Notes: a model not told the origin generated them from the letters alone. A stretch of DNA of 50,498 nt from Halanaerobiales bacterium (GCA_023128035.1 JAGMES010000017.1:1-50498); one strand, 5' to 3'; counted from the stretch's first letter, positions 1-8,734 are shown. Made by a program: numbers and translations.

Positions 1-93
1 CTAAGCTTCGTTTTTTTAAAAGAGTCTTTATCATATAACTTATTATATTTTCTTTTCTTCTTCTCTTCTTTGTTTTCTAGTTTTTCTTTTCAT
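1..93 (-). other. possible 5' end of a basic protein gene, frameshifted, running off the left edge
   Basis: An ATG at 93 follows a good ribosome binding site (GGAGGG, about 7 bases upstream) and opens a 16-codon highly basic reading frame (MKRKTRKQRREEEKKI) that stops at 43-45. Skipping one base in the A-rich run would continue the frame as KYNKLYDKDSFKKTKL to the window edge. It may be a decayed gene start or a chance feature; no family is recognised. Confidence 0.2.
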
Positions 94-196
94 AATAATC
101 CCTCCAAATGTCTATAAATCAACATAATATTTAATTATATTATATTATATTTTTGCATTTTTGGAAACTATTATATCAAAATATATCGAAAAATAT

Positions 197-720
197 TTAC
201 TCGTTAGAGCTGTCGACTGTAACACTCATCTTTAGGATTCCTTCTTCATGTCCCACAGTAGGAAGATATGTGTTTTCATCCAACTGTTTATATCTGCCAT
301 CTTTCCAATCTTTTAAGGAAGGATTTTTGGGAATTGTCATAAATAAGTATCCAGCAGGCTTTAAGATCCGATCTATTTCAATAAAAGCTTTTTTATAGTT
401 TCTTTTTTCCCATGACCCAATACTTGAGTTGATATAATGGCGTCAAATAAACAGTTACCCCACAGTAAACCTGTAAAATCTGCTTCTATTAATTCTTCAA
501 ACTCTAAATTATTAGTTTTCAGCAGGTCACTGGCCCGTTTTAAAGCAGTTTTAGAATAATCCAATCCATAAATTAGATAATTTTTCTTAGCTAAGAAAAT
601 AAATGTCTTCCTTCACCACAACCAATGTCTAAAACAGTCTTAACCTGGTCTTTCTTGAATTTTTTCAACTCTTACCAGATAAGGATGAGGTTCTATAATT
701 CTTGTTCGTCTTTATTGATA
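197..720 (-). pseudogene. class I SAM-dependent methyltransferase, broken by frameshifts
   Basis: Reading the minus strand from about 720, pieces of one methyltransferase appear in changing frames: IIEPHPYLVRVE, then VKTVLDIGCGEGRH (SAM-binding motif I), then IFLAKKNYLIYGLDYSKTAL (motif II region), EADFTGLLWGNCLFDAIIS, and finally KAFIEIDRILKPAGYLFMTI through to a stop at 197-199. At least three frame changes are needed (near 665, 595 and 390) to join them, so no intact enzyme can be made. The fold is the small SAM methyltransferase type; the substrate cannot be told. It lies beside an IS21 remnant, which fits decay of this flank. It is not obviously the O-methyltransferase (FkbG-like) that the biosynthetic cluster lacks, though that cannot be excluded. 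Confidence 0.75.
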
Positions 721-764
721 AGCTATCTCCAATTGTTCACTTTGGCCCTCCTTATTAAAAACAG

Positions 765-1358
765 AAAAGCTACTCAATAAAAACGGATAATATGTAAAGT
801 ATAATTTCGCTAAGCATCGGCTCTTCACCACAGTTGCTGAGCTAAACCAGGAATCGTTGGCCTGGTTAAAAAGAACCGGCAATGCGAAGATCCCCAGCAC
901 AACAAAAAAGGTACCTGCTAAAGTGTTCTCCTTGAAAAGAATCACCTAGACAAGTACCGGACTCAAGGATTGAACCAAACCTTGACACATCTACTATTAT
1001 ACCAAGAATGGAAATTGAAAAACTGTTTCAAGAATTCAATAGAAGACTTGGCGAAACTCCTGATAGTAAACAATTTTTGAAGATGGTTAAAAGTACTAAG
1101 CCAAGATATATTCGGGATCAATTTATGAGTATTATTAAAACTATACAAAATGAATCACAGGATAATATAAATAAAGCTCTATCTTTTGTAGTAAAAAGGA
1201 AATTATGGAGTGCGACAACACTTGTATAAGTACTAAATAACATTGAAGATATATTGCTCTATGCTAAACAGGAGAACAAGTCGAATCTCTACCCAGACAA
1301 AACTATTGAGAACTCAATCTCACGGCGTGAAATGAATCAAATATTAGAGTTTGAATAG
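765..1358 (+). mobile_element. istA: IS21-family istA transposase remnant
   Basis: The plus strand carries the C-terminal part of an IS21-type IstA. Visible pieces are EKLLNKNG, a stop at 788-790, YVKYNFAKHRLFTTVAELNQ followed by ESLAWLKRTGNAKI, a frame change near 945, and IIPRMEIEKLFQEF onwards to LSFVVKRKLWSATTLV. A further TAA stop lies at 1227-1229, after which the same frame continues (VLNNIEDILLYAKQENKSNL) to a TAG at 1356-1358. The catalytic core and the istB helper ATPase gene are absent, and the segment between the two main blocks is shorter than in complete IstA. This is a dead insertion sequence and shows that the left boundary of the biosynthetic cluster has been a site of insertion and decay. 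The family call rests on remembered IstA sequence patterns. Confidence 0.7.
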
Positions 1359-1426
1359 TTAAAGCAAGCCTTTTAATTTGATATTTCTAGGCCCACCAAG
1401 GGTCGGGAATTATAGAAAGTTTTTGT

Positions 1427-1490
1427 TTATGGAAAGATTCCAGACAAATTTCTCTATGACTAAAGAAAATGTCCGAAAATCTTTCCATAA
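1427..1490. repeat. 64-bp imperfect inverted repeat, possible terminator of the minus-strand operon
   Basis: The 13-base arms TTATGGAAAGATT (1427-1439) and AATCTTTCCATAA (1478-1490) are perfectly complementary, and the inside also pairs partly (AGACA/TGTC-like and TTTCT/AGAAA-like segments). The element lies downstream of the ABC transporter genes and before the insertion-sequence remnant. It could end transcription of the biosynthetic operon, although a clean U-tract is missing, or it could be a small palindromic repeat left by a mobile element. Confidence 0.5.
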
Positions 1491-1494
1491 TATT

Positions 1495-1629
1495 TTATTC
1501 ACAGAGGTTCTGTAACCAGTTTAATAAATCTTTATCTTCACTCCAAGGTGGAACATCGTCCGTTACCATTTCAATATAAGCAGATTCATTTTTAACTTGC
1601 CAAACACATGTCAATACTAAAAAATCAAA
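1495..1629 (-). other. in-frame coding-like tail after the ABC ATPase stop, remnant of unknown gene
   Basis: Directly after the ATPase stop codon (1630-1632), the same frame stays open for about 44 codons (FDFLVLTCVWQVKNESAYIE onward, ending DKDLLNWLQNLCE) to a TAA at 1495-1497. The composition looks protein-like, with well-spaced Trp, Asp and Glu. There is no ribosome binding site or ATG for independent translation; a TTG (LTCVW) is the only start. The ATPase itself ends in MGF, an ordinary end for its family, so this is more likely the 3' stub of a lost gene than a lost C-terminal domain. The family is not recognised. Confidence 0.25.
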
Positions 1630-2388
1630 TTAGAAACCCATTGCTGTTAACCATGTGGAAAGATTTTTCTCTCTAGTTTTAATATTATTTTCTGACTTGC
1701 CAAGATATTGTTCGTCAACAATTTCACCATCCAACATAAAAATAACACGCTCTGCTTTTGCTGCGACTTTGATGTCATGTGTTACTAATAGAATCGTCGT
1801 CCCTGTCCGGTTGATATCTGCTAATATATCCATAATTTCATCAGCCGCTTTGGAATTCAATGCACCTGTCGGTTCATCACCAAAGATAATATCAGGATTA
1901 TTGATAAGAGCCCTACAAATTCCTACTCTTTGTAGTTGCCCACCCGAAGCCTGGGTAACATCATTATTAGCAAGTTCACTAATACCTGACTTCTCCATTA
2001 ATTCAATTGCTCTTTTCTTAATACTTTTACGACTATTACTTTTTGCTAAATATGATGGTAAAATGATATTATCCAGAATATTAAGGTTTTTTAAAAGATG
2101 AATATGTTGAAAAATAAAGCCCATGTTATTTAAGCGTAATCTGGACAACTCTTCTTCGCAAAGAACAGATAGATCTTCTTCATTAAAAATAACACTTCCT
2201 GAAGTCATTCTATCCATCCCACTAATGTTGTATAGTAATGTCGATTTACCAGAACCAGATGGACCCATCACAGATACAAATTCTCCTTCTTTAATTTGCA
2301 AATCCACATTCTTAAGTACATTTTTATGATTTTCTTTACTGATCACATAAGTTTTACTTAATTCTTTTGCTTCTAATATATTTTTCAT
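1630..2388 (-). CDS. ABC transporter ATP-binding protein (FtsX/MacB-type exporter ATPase)
   Basis: A 252-residue ATPase that would power the permease encoded just upstream; the permease stop and this ATG are 11 bases apart. Walker A is GPSGSGKST (about residues 42-50), the ABC signature is ASGGQLQR (about 147-154), Walker B is IIFGDEPTGA, and the switch His lies in LLVTHD. The order and spacing are those of the MacB/LolD/BceA class of ATPases that serve FtsX-like permeases. The C-terminal tail (LSTWLTAMGF) is normal for clostridial members. The start has a clear ribosome binding site (AGGAGG, then a short spacer). Lying at the end of the biosynthetic operon, the pair probably exports the product or removes it from the membrane; the substrate cannot be read from the sequence. 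Confidence 0.9.
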   Translation of the reverse strand: MKNILEAKELSKTYVISKENHKNVLKNVDLQIKEGEFVSVMGPSGSGKSTLLYNISGMDRMTSGSVIFNEEDLSVLCEEELSRLRLNNMGFIFQHIHLLKNLNILDNIILPSYLAKSNSRKSIKKRAIELMEKSGISELANNDVTQASGGQLQRVGICRALINNPDIIFGDEPTGALNSKAADEIMDILADINRTGTTILLVTHDIKVAAKAERVIFMLDGEIVDEQYLGKSENNIKTREKNLSTWLTAMGF

Positions 2389-2399
2389 GTTTTTCCTCC

Positions 2400-4739
2400 T
2401 TATTCTACAATCATATCAGTTATACTGGATTTCTTTATAGATACAATACTTATCAATGTTGTGATAGTCACAACAATTATTAATGCAAGTGGGATAAGTA
2501 TGTAAGCTTGAACATGATTAATAACAAATTCAATCTGGGAAGCACCCATAAAAGACCATAAAAAACTAACAAGTTTCTGACCAATTGTATTTGAAAAAAT
2601 CGTCCCAAGAATTATTGCGATATTAAGTACCAGTAATGACTTCATTACATATTGTACTCGAATATTCTTTAAAGAAAAACCCATACTCTTCATAACAGCT
2701 ATTTGATAGTTATCCTTGGCAATTAACATTTTAATAAATAAGGCTGTAATTAGTATTAATATAAATATAGAAATCACAATAGTTAAAATTACGATAAGTT
2801 TAAGTTGTTCTATGGTATTTCCTAAAGTCTGGTTCAAATAGTCTTCCAGATGAGTAACTTTTGCCGGATAAAAAGCCTTTTCATATTCATCAATTTTTTC
2901 TCCAATACTGATATCTGATTTTACATCTAAACTTACTACATACCAAAGTACTGTTTCTGGATTGAACGGCAATAAAGCTTTTGCTGTTCTTCCACCATTA
3001 GTCACATCCTGATAAATACCACTAACCAGCATATCCTTCTCTTGCTCATTAATTACTAACCGGAGAGTGTCACCAACACTTTTATTCATTTCATTGGCAT
3101 TCAGATATGAGAGAGCAATCTCATTATTATGTATCGGAGCATCACCATTTAAATACTCCAAAGGAAAAATCGTAAAATCTCCTGTTTCAACTTTAATGTT
3201 TTCTTGAACTCCATCATTATTTATTATATTATACTCACAAGTAACTGTTGGTGAAAATTCCTCAACATCTTTATCCTTTTTAATATAAGTGATCATATCG
3301 TTATATCTTTCACTTATATCTTCTGATTGTCTTAAGTCTATCCGTATATCACTTCGCCCGATCCCCATATAGTTAATGAAATCAGGTGACTGCATAGTAT
3401 TAAGAAAATTTACCGGGGAGATGATGATAAATGAACAAATAAAGAAAACAAAGAATATTATGCTGAACATTTTAGAACGTTGAAATACATCCTTTAACCC
3501 AAGGAAAATATTAACATTAAAGAATTTACTCTTATTGAGAGATAGATGATTTTTAATTTTCTGTCGTTCTCCCATATTTCCAGCTCGCAAAGCTTCTACT
3601 GCTGATATCTTATTAAACCTTCTAAGTATTAATATACAGAAAAAGACAACAATTAAAAATACTAAACCAACTGCCATCAAAGGAATTATGCTTTGAAGAA
3701 TACTCTTTGAAGCATTGCCTATATATAACATAATATTAGCTGTGAATAAATGATTGAGAGATAATGATACAAGATATCCAATTAGAGAAGCTAAGGCTGC
3801 CATAACGGTGTACTTAACCAGGTATATTTTTTTAATATCGCCTTTTTTAATACCAATGGCTTTCATTACTCCAATCTCTCTATAATCTTCTTCAATGGTC
3901 GTGATAATGGTAAATCTAATACAGAGGAGTGCTATTATATTTAGTAGAATACTCACCAATATTATTACAACTACAATAATACCGTCTGATAGAGCATTAA
4001 GAGTTTTAAACAAATTGTAGTCAATGGTTGGACCCTTCTGGGGCAAGTTTGATAATGCATATGCATTGGTAAATTCGCTTATTTTACTTAAATCAGTAAG
4101 TAAGAATTCAATCAAGTATTCAACTTCGCCAATATTGTTTTTAAGTCTATCAAAATCAACTTTATTTACCACAAAGCGTTTTGAATGGACTATAGATGCA
4201 TTCATCTGAGGATCTCGAACAAAAGCAACAACTGTAAGTTCCATATCAAGTACTTGATTAGAAATTTTGACTTTATCGCCAATTTTCATATTTTCACTCT
4301 GCATAAAGTAGATAGGAACAGCAATTTCGCCTTTTGAAACCTGAATTACTTGACTTTCAGTATCAAGTAAATAATCAAATGACTTATTCTGTTTTAAAAA
4401 ATACATATCCATAACGCTATTTTTTTGTGTTGTATGGCTGTTGCCTAAATAAACATTTGACCCGTCAATATTAATCATCTCTGCAATCTGTTTATCTTTC
4501 ACAAGGCTGTTATTTGATGCCCAATTATCAATATCGGCCCGATTAATTTCTCCAACATGCATCTGGACAAAATGTGGGGCCTCTGATTTAGCAAACAAAT
4601 CATTCAATGAATTGAATAATTCTACAATCATATTAGAACCACTAGCAACAAGTAGAGTTGCTAACACAATAAAAATAACTAATGATATTGTAATAATCTT
4701 CTTTTTGACAAAATCTTTTGTTAACATTTTTAACAACAT
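2400..4739 (-). CDS. ABC transporter permease, duplicated FtsX domains
   Basis: Integral membrane permease of about 779 residues, partner of the ATPase that follows it. The layout is one N-terminal membrane helix (about residues 15-35), an extracellular domain of some 200 residues, an FtsX block of three helices (about 245-375), another helix near 430, a second extracellular domain, and a final FtsX block of three helices at the C-terminus. The coupling-helix patterns REIGVMKAIGIKKGDIK in the first block and AVMKSMGFSLKNIRV in the second are typical of FtsX domains. The ATG at 4739 was chosen because AAGGAG lies 11 bases upstream; a TTG at 4769 and an ATG at 4760 are in frame but lack such a site. 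Transporters of this type extrude peptides, lipopeptides or lipoproteins, or give resistance by removing them from the membrane. Confidence 0.88.
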   Translation of the reverse strand: MLLKMLTKDFVKKKIITISLVIFIVLATLLVASGSNMIVELFNSLNDLFAKSEAPHFVQMHVGEINRADIDNWASNNSLVKDKQIAEMINIDGSNVYLGNSHTTQKNSVMDMYFLKQNKSFDYLLDTESQVIQVSKGEIAVPIYFMQSENMKIGDKVKISNQVLDMELTVVAFVRDPQMNASIVHSKRFVVNKVDFDRLKNNIGEVEYLIEFLLTDLSKISEFTNAYALSNLPQKGPTIDYNLFKTLNALSDGIIVVVIILVSILLNIIALLCIRFTIITTIEEDYREIGVMKAIGIKKGDIKKIYLVKYTVMAALASLIGYLVSLSLNHLFTANIMLYIGNASKSILQSIIPLMAVGLVFLIVVFFCILILRRFNKISAVEALRAGNMGERQKIKNHLSLNKSKFFNVNIFLGLKDVFQRSKMFSIIFFVFFICSFIIISPVNFLNTMQSPDFINYMGIGRSDIRIDLRQSEDISERYNDMITYIKKDKDVEEFSPTVTCEYNIINNDGVQENIKVETGDFTIFPLEYLNGDAPIHNNEIALSYLNANEMNKSVGDTLRLVINEQEKDMLVSGIYQDVTNGGRTAKALLPFNPETVLWYVVSLDVKSDISIGEKIDEYEKAFYPAKVTHLEDYLNQTLGNTIEQLKLIVILTIVISIFILILITALFIKMLIAKDNYQIAVMKSMGFSLKNIRVQYVMKSLLVLNIAIILGTIFSNTIGQKLVSFLWSFMGASQIEFVINHVQAYILIPLALIIVVTITTLISIVSIKKSSITDMIVE

Positions 4740-4852
4740 CTTTTTATTTGCTCCTTCCATCTGTTGCAAATCTATATCATGTTCAAAATCATTTGAATTA
4801 TGATATACTTCACATGCATTAATTCAAGTGCATAGACACTTTTCATTTAAGT

Positions 4853-6211
4853 TTAAATCTCATCACTAACTAAGTCATCAAATGATAAAGGCTCTGAATC
4901 TAAGTTTAAATCCAATTGCTGAATGGATTTTAATCGGTATATAATCCCTGCTATAATAACAACAAATATTCCAGAGACAAAGAAAATAAAAGCAATACCC
5001 CTCCCTTCTCCTACTCCAAAAATACGACCAAAACTAGAAGCTAACGCACCGCCCGGCATGAAAAGAGGATTGAAAATCTTATCGGCTAAAAATCCAGAGA
5101 CTGCATATGCTATTATCGATCCAATGTAAGTTATAACCGATATAAGAGACCACGCCCTGCCCTGCTTTTCATTACTAATATTTTGTCTAATCATGACGTC
5201 TATACTGCTATTTACAAAAGGAACTGTGAAAAAGAATAGAAAACCTGGAATGATTACATACCATATATTCGCATTCATTCCAATGAATGAAAAGAAGATA
5301 CCCATTAGAGCTAGTGATACAGAGAGTATCAGTACGTGATTCTTTTTTCCACCAAGTGTACTGATAATTAAACTACTGATGAGCATCCCAATTGCACAGA
5401 TCGACTGGGCTGTACCAAAAGTACGAGCATCTGTGAATGAAAGAACCATTGGTCCAAATAGGGCTTGTAAAAGTCCTACATAGAAAAGGATCAACGAAGT
5501 CACTGAGATCAAGATTAGAATACCTCGATCAGCAACAACAGTTTTAAAACCATCTGCCATTTCTTCAAAGAAACGAGATTCTGTCTTCTTTTTTGTTTTT
5601 ACTTTAATTTTCATTTTACTTCTGACAAAAAGAATAGCAACAGCCGAAAGTAAGAAGCTCATAATATCTATGATCAGAATATATCTAATATCTATAATTG
5701 ACATGAGAATTCCGGCCAAAAGTGGCGCTATTAAAAATTGTGCAGAACCTGCTAACTGTACCAATCCACTGGCTTTTGCATAAAGTTCCTTAGGCAAAAA
5801 ATCAGAAACGGATGCTTTATAAGCAGGATTTTGAAAAGCGAAAAAAACAGAACTCAAGATAACACCTGGATAAATCACCCATAAACTTTCAGGTTTCATA
5901 CTCATCAAAACGAAGACCAAAACAATACCAAATGCAGATCCAACATTACCAATAATCATTAAAAATCGTCTGTCAATTCTGTCGGCCAGTACCCCTCCTA
6001 TAGGACGTAAAAGCAAAGCCGGCAGGAAAGCAAACAGTATCACCAGGGTAGCACTTGTAGCTTGACCTGTCATTTGGAAAGCATAGACTCCTAATGCAAA
6101 TGCTGTTAACCCAGAACCAATTGTAGAGAGAAGTTCACCTACCCAGATTATTAAAAAATAAGAAAAACTATTTTTTTTAAACTGATTCTGATTATTGTTT
6201 TCTTGAATCAA
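4853..6211 (-). CDS. MFS transporter, probable product exporter
   Basis: A 452-residue protein with about twelve hydrophobic helices. The loop between helices 2 and 3 carries the MFS motif A (GGVLADRIDRR, about residues 77-87). The overall pattern matches the MFS_3/EntS-like branch common in non-ribosomal peptide and siderophore clusters. The start is a TTG at 6211 giving MIQENNNQ; AAGGGGTGA lies about 8 bases upstream and no ATG fits better. Two inverted-repeat elements occupy the 280-bp space before it, so the gene may have its own promoter there or be read through from the operon. Export of the cluster product or self-protection is inferred from position only. Confidence 0.87.
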   Translation of the reverse strand: MIQENNNQNQFKKNSFSYFLIIWVGELLSTIGSGLTAFALGVYAFQMTGQATSATLVILFAFLPALLLRPIGGVLADRIDRRFLMIIGNVGSAFGIVLVFVLMSMKPESLWVIYPGVILSSVFFAFQNPAYKASVSDFLPKELYAKASGLVQLAGSAQFLIAPLLAGILMSIIDIRYILIIDIMSFLLSAVAILFVRSKMKIKVKTKKKTESRFFEEMADGFKTVVADRGILILISVTSLILFYVGLLQALFGPMVLSFTDARTFGTAQSICAIGMLISSLIISTLGGKKNHVLILSVSLALMGIFFSFIGMNANIWYVIIPGFLFFFTVPFVNSSIDVMIRQNISNEKQGRAWSLISVITYIGSIIAYAVSGFLADKIFNPLFMPGGALASSFGRIFGVGEGRGIAFIFFVSGIFVVIIAGIIYRLKSIQQLDLNLDSEPLSFDDLVSDEI

Positions 6212-6252
6212 TATACAGTCACCCCTTATATTTATTATTTATTTGTGATTTG

Positions 6253-6314
6253 AATCCGATATATCCTCCTTTCATTATTTTTGATATATCTAATGATAAA
6301 GGATATATCGGATT
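6253..6314. repeat. 15-bp perfect inverted repeat (operator or stem-loop) upstream of the MFS gene
   Basis: AATCCGATATATCCT (6253-6267) is the exact reverse complement of 6300-6314, and the match continues imperfectly inwards (CTTTCATT against AATGATAAAG). The element sits 40-100 bases upstream of the MFS start on the minus strand. It could act as an operator for a local repressor, as an RNA stem in the MFS leader, or as one end of a small mobile element. Confidence 0.5.
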
Positions 6315-6318
6315 TCCA

Positions 6319-6431
6319 TTTAACGACATTTCAGAAGGGTAAGTCCCCCTCCTCTATTAGTGGGAGGTAGAAGTCTTACGATTATCCTAAAACTTAAGAG
6401 GGTGTTCAAATCCCCTTCTGAAGTCGTTAAA
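6319..6431. repeat. 113-bp palindromic element with internal hairpin, MITE/PATE candidate
   Basis: The outer arms TTTAACGACATTTCAGAAGGG (6319-6339; first 20 bases paired apart from a 2-base gap) and CCCCTTCTGAAGTCGTTAAA (6412-6431) are inverted copies. Inside is a second small hairpin built on CCTCC..GGGAGG (about 6348-6366), followed by a G-rich TTCAAAT loop that looks like a tRNA T-arm (6397-6418). The inner hairpin resembles structures near the right ends of IS200/IS605 elements, but terminal inverted repeats are not typical of that family. No coding capacity is seen. The best guess is a non-autonomous element or a structured RNA in the leader of the MFS gene. Confidence 0.45.
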
Positions 6432-6494
6432 CTTAAGAAATAATAACTTGTTGTTATTTCGGCTTTAATCACAAAGTTCGCTATTGAAAATTAA

Positions 6495-7391
6495 TTATTG
6501 TGATACGTGGCTTATACTGTCCGCTTTAAGTAATCGTTCCGTTTCTCCCTGTATAAACTCAGGAAAAGTTTGTAAAGATTGGTCGATATTCTTTTTCTTA
6601 AACGTAACATGCAGAACAACTGCTGCAATAGCAAAGAAAGTTATCTGCATAATCTGAACTTGAGGATTAAAGTAATAAAGTTCTATCTGACTACCTGTTG
6701 CAGCAAGCCAAAATGAGAATAAAAAGAACCCAAGACATCCTTTTGTTGCATTAAAGATATATGATTGAAATAAAACAAAAGCCATTAATTGAGTCACATA
6801 GTAGAAATAGTCTGTAGTCGTTCCCATAGAAGAAATTAGATATCCAGGAAGAACCCACAGCCCAAAAAGAAAGCCAGTCAGTAATCCACTAGTGACGTTG
6901 TTCTTAAATTTGCTCTGTAAGAACGGTAATACAAAACCAATCCAACCAAAAACTCCACCTATAAGTCCTGCTTCTTGGAAGAAATTCAAAAAGCCTTTTA
7001 CGATCATTTGAGGAACAGTACGAGTTATCACTGGTACTTCTATACCAAAAAACAGTGAGCCATAATGCATCAATGCTGCAAAGAGTATAGAAACTCCCAG
7101 TAGAATAGGAAACCAAAACAGATCTTTCTTTCTTGGTATAACCTTTAATAATATTGCTTTTAAAGCCTCTTTACCACCTCCTAGAAAATAAATAATCAGC
7201 CCAGCAATAGAGGGGGAGTATAGAGCGATTATTGTAACCGGATGCATTAATGTCAGCTCTCCAGTAATGGGAACAAAAAAATCAGCAAAAATCGTATAAC
7301 AAATTCCAACTCCCCATATAGCTCCAAAAGCCATCAACAAATATAAGACAAGATATTTATTCTTATACTTCATATATTTGATATTTTTCAT
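6495..7391 (-). CDS. CPBP-family-like membrane protein lacking the protease motifs
   Basis: A 298-residue membrane protein with about eight hydrophobic helices. Helix placement and the segments EAGLIGGVFGW (about residues 141-151) and FGLWVLPGYL (about 175-184) line up with motifs 1 and 2 of CPBP (CAAX protease and bacteriocin-processing) proteins, normally EExxxR and FxxxH. Here the second Glu, the Arg and the motif 2 His are replaced, so proteolysis of the usual kind is unlikely. CPBP proteins near peptide antibiotic genes are often immunity factors, and some work without proteolysis, but that role is inference. The ATG at 7391 has AGGAGG 6-7 bases upstream. The free ACP gene ends 16 bases before it, so it belongs to the operon. 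Confidence 0.65.
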   Translation of the reverse strand: MKNIKYMKYKNKYLVLYLLMAFGAIWGVGICYTIFADFFVPITGELTLMHPVTIIALYSPSIAGLIIYFLGGGKEALKAILLKVIPRKKDLFWFPILLGVSILFAALMHYGSLFFGIEVPVITRTVPQMIVKGFLNFFQEAGLIGGVFGWIGFVLPFLQSKFKNNVTSGLLTGFLFGLWVLPGYLISSMGTTTDYFYYVTQLMAFVLFQSYIFNATKGCLGFFLFSFWLAATGSQIELYYFNPQVQIMQITFFAIAAVVLHVTFKKKNIDQSLQTFPEFIQGETERLLKADSISHVSQ

Positions 7392-7407
7392 AATTTTCCT
7401 CCTATAA

Positions 7408-7662
7408 TTAATTATTTTTTAATTGTTTTTTTTTATTAATTAATGACATGAGATTATTTATAGTACTGAAGTTGTTTAAATCCAGTTCATCATTTTCAAT
7501 CTCAATTTCAAACTTTTGTTCTACAAAATTTACTAACTTCATGGCAAATAGTGAATTCACGAATCCCAATTCAAAATAATTATCATCATCTGAAAGCTCT
7601 ATGTGTTCATCAATAGCCAAATTTTCTCCAATAAAACATCTTATTTCCTCTTGATAGTCCAT
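7408..7662 (-). CDS. free-standing acyl carrier protein (FkbJ-like)
   Basis: An 84-residue acidic protein with the four-helix ACP pattern. The attachment site is Ser37 in GFVNSLFAMKL, where the usual GxDSL is replaced by GFVNSL; this variant site is seen in discrete carriers of glyceryl/hydroxymalonyl pathways. The gene has a strong GAGGAGG site and starts 28 bases after the FkbH-like gene, the partner expected to load it with a glyceryl unit from 1,3-bisphosphoglycerate. The most likely role is carrier for the glycerate-derived extender unit. A second free ACP at 13063-13311 is the competing candidate, so which one carries which group is open. Confidence 0.85.
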   Translation of the reverse strand: MDYQEEIRCFIGENLAIDEHIELSDDDNYFELGFVNSLFAMKLVNFVEQKFEIEIENDELDLNNFSTINNLMSLINKKKQLKNN

Positions 7663-7690
7663 TATTAATTCCTCCTCTCGTAAGTAAAGT

Positions 7691-8734
7691 TTAAGCTATT
7701 CTATTAGTACAAACCTCTATATATTCTGGGAGGTCTGGAATGTTCTCCAAATCATGCTCAAATATATAGTTTCCATTTTCATCAGAAGATTTTTCAGTAA
7801 ATCCTGCAAAGCGAAAACTCACATTCATCATCCTGTTACGTCCAGTATCTCGAAAATCTGCTAATAGAGTTTTGTTATCCTTTTTTGCTTCTTTCATAAT
7901 ATAACTGAGCAGAACTGTACCTACCCCTCTTGATACTACCCGACATGACATTAACATCATTTCAAGCCGCCAGTGATCCTCTTTTAGATTTATTAACGCC
8001 ACACCGATCTTACCATACGTTCCATATTTATCTTCTAATTCACAGATAAGCAACTTATAATCTTCTGACTGGCGTAAAGCATTTAATTCATCATAACTAA
8101 AAGTTTTACCTGTTGCATTCAATTGATTAGTTCTTACAGTAAGTTCTTCTGCCCGTTTCAAATCTTCTTCCTCTGCATCGCAAATTGAAAATTTCATATT
8201 AAGTGATGCTAAAAAGGATTCTGCTGGACCTTGATACTCTTTTTCTATTTGTTTCCTTTTATATTCATCTTGATACAGTTTACGTCTACGTGCTGAATCA
8301 GCAGTAATAAATCTTGGATTCAAACGGGAATTATCTAAAAGTGTTTGGTATTGGTTTGAATTAAGGCAATTTATAGATGGATGTACACTTTCTACTTCTT
8401 CTATTTCGAATTCCTGATCATCTATAAAGAGGATCGTATCCATCCCAATATTTATGTTTTTCTGGATCTGTTCCAATGAAGTAGACTTTGCATTCCAATG
8501 GATTTCGGGATAAATAAAATACTCATTCAGACCAAACTCTTCAAGCTTTGACATTGCCAAGTCATAATCATTTTTACTTGCAATAGAATGAAGAATTCCT
8601 CGTTTATCCAATGTTTCTATAATATTTTTTATTCCTGGCTTTAATTGAACATCATTATCCTCAATCAAAACTCCATCCCATAATGTATTATCTAAATCCC
8701 AGACAATACATTTAATCTCTTTTTTTTCATTCAT
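7691..8734 (-). CDS. FkbH-like HAD-family glyceryl-ACP synthase
   Basis: A 347-residue two-domain protein. The N-terminal half is a HAD phosphatase fold with the nucleophile motif VWDLDNTLWDG (about residues 9-19) and a later acidic motif FIDDQEFEIEE. The C-terminal half is the GNAT-like part typical of FkbH proteins, with LEMMLMSCRVVSRGVG. Characterised relatives take 1,3-bisphosphoglycerate, remove phosphate and load a glyceryl group on a free ACP, the first step to methoxymalonyl-, hydroxymalonyl- or allylmalonyl-type units. The ATG at 8734 is chosen because AAAGGAGG (8741-8748) sits just upstream; a longer in-frame opening to 8800 would lie inside the dehydrogenase gene. It lies between the dehydrogenase and a free ACP, as expected for a hydroxymalonyl-ACP cassette. 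Confidence 0.9.
   Translation of the reverse strand: MNEKKEIKCIVWDLDNTLWDGVLIEDNDVQLKPGIKNIIETLDKRGILHSIASKNDYDLAMSKLEEFGLNEYFIYPEIHWNAKSTSLEQIQKNINIGMDTILFIDDQEFEIEEVESVHPSINCLNSNQYQTLLDNSRLNPRFITADSARRRKLYQDEYKRKQIEKEYQGPAESFLASLNMKFSICDAEEEDLKRAEELTVRTNQLNATGKTFSYDELNALRQSEDYKLLICELEDKYGTYGKIGVALINLKEDHWRLEMMLMSCRVVSRGVGTVLLSYIMKEAKKDNKTLLADFRDTGRNRMMNVSFRFAGFTEKSSDENGNYIFEHDLENIPDLPEYIEVCTNRIA

Noticed and set aside
153..398. 81-codon plus-strand frame
   Set aside because: Covers the 3' part of the methyltransferase pseudogene on the other strand; no start signal.
712..945. 77-codon minus-strand frame with a hydrophobic stretch
   Set aside because: The plus strand of the same bases reads as IstA (YVKYNFAKH, LAWLKRTGNAK), which explains the sequence better.
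1655..2101. 148-codon plus-strand frame opposite the ABC ATPase
   Set aside because: The minus-strand frame has full Walker and signature motifs; the plus-strand protein has no recognisable pattern.
6397..6418. T-arm-like loop (GGTGTTCAAATCC) suggesting a tRNA
   Set aside because: No acceptor stem with CCA-type end, D-arm or anticodon arm could be built around it.
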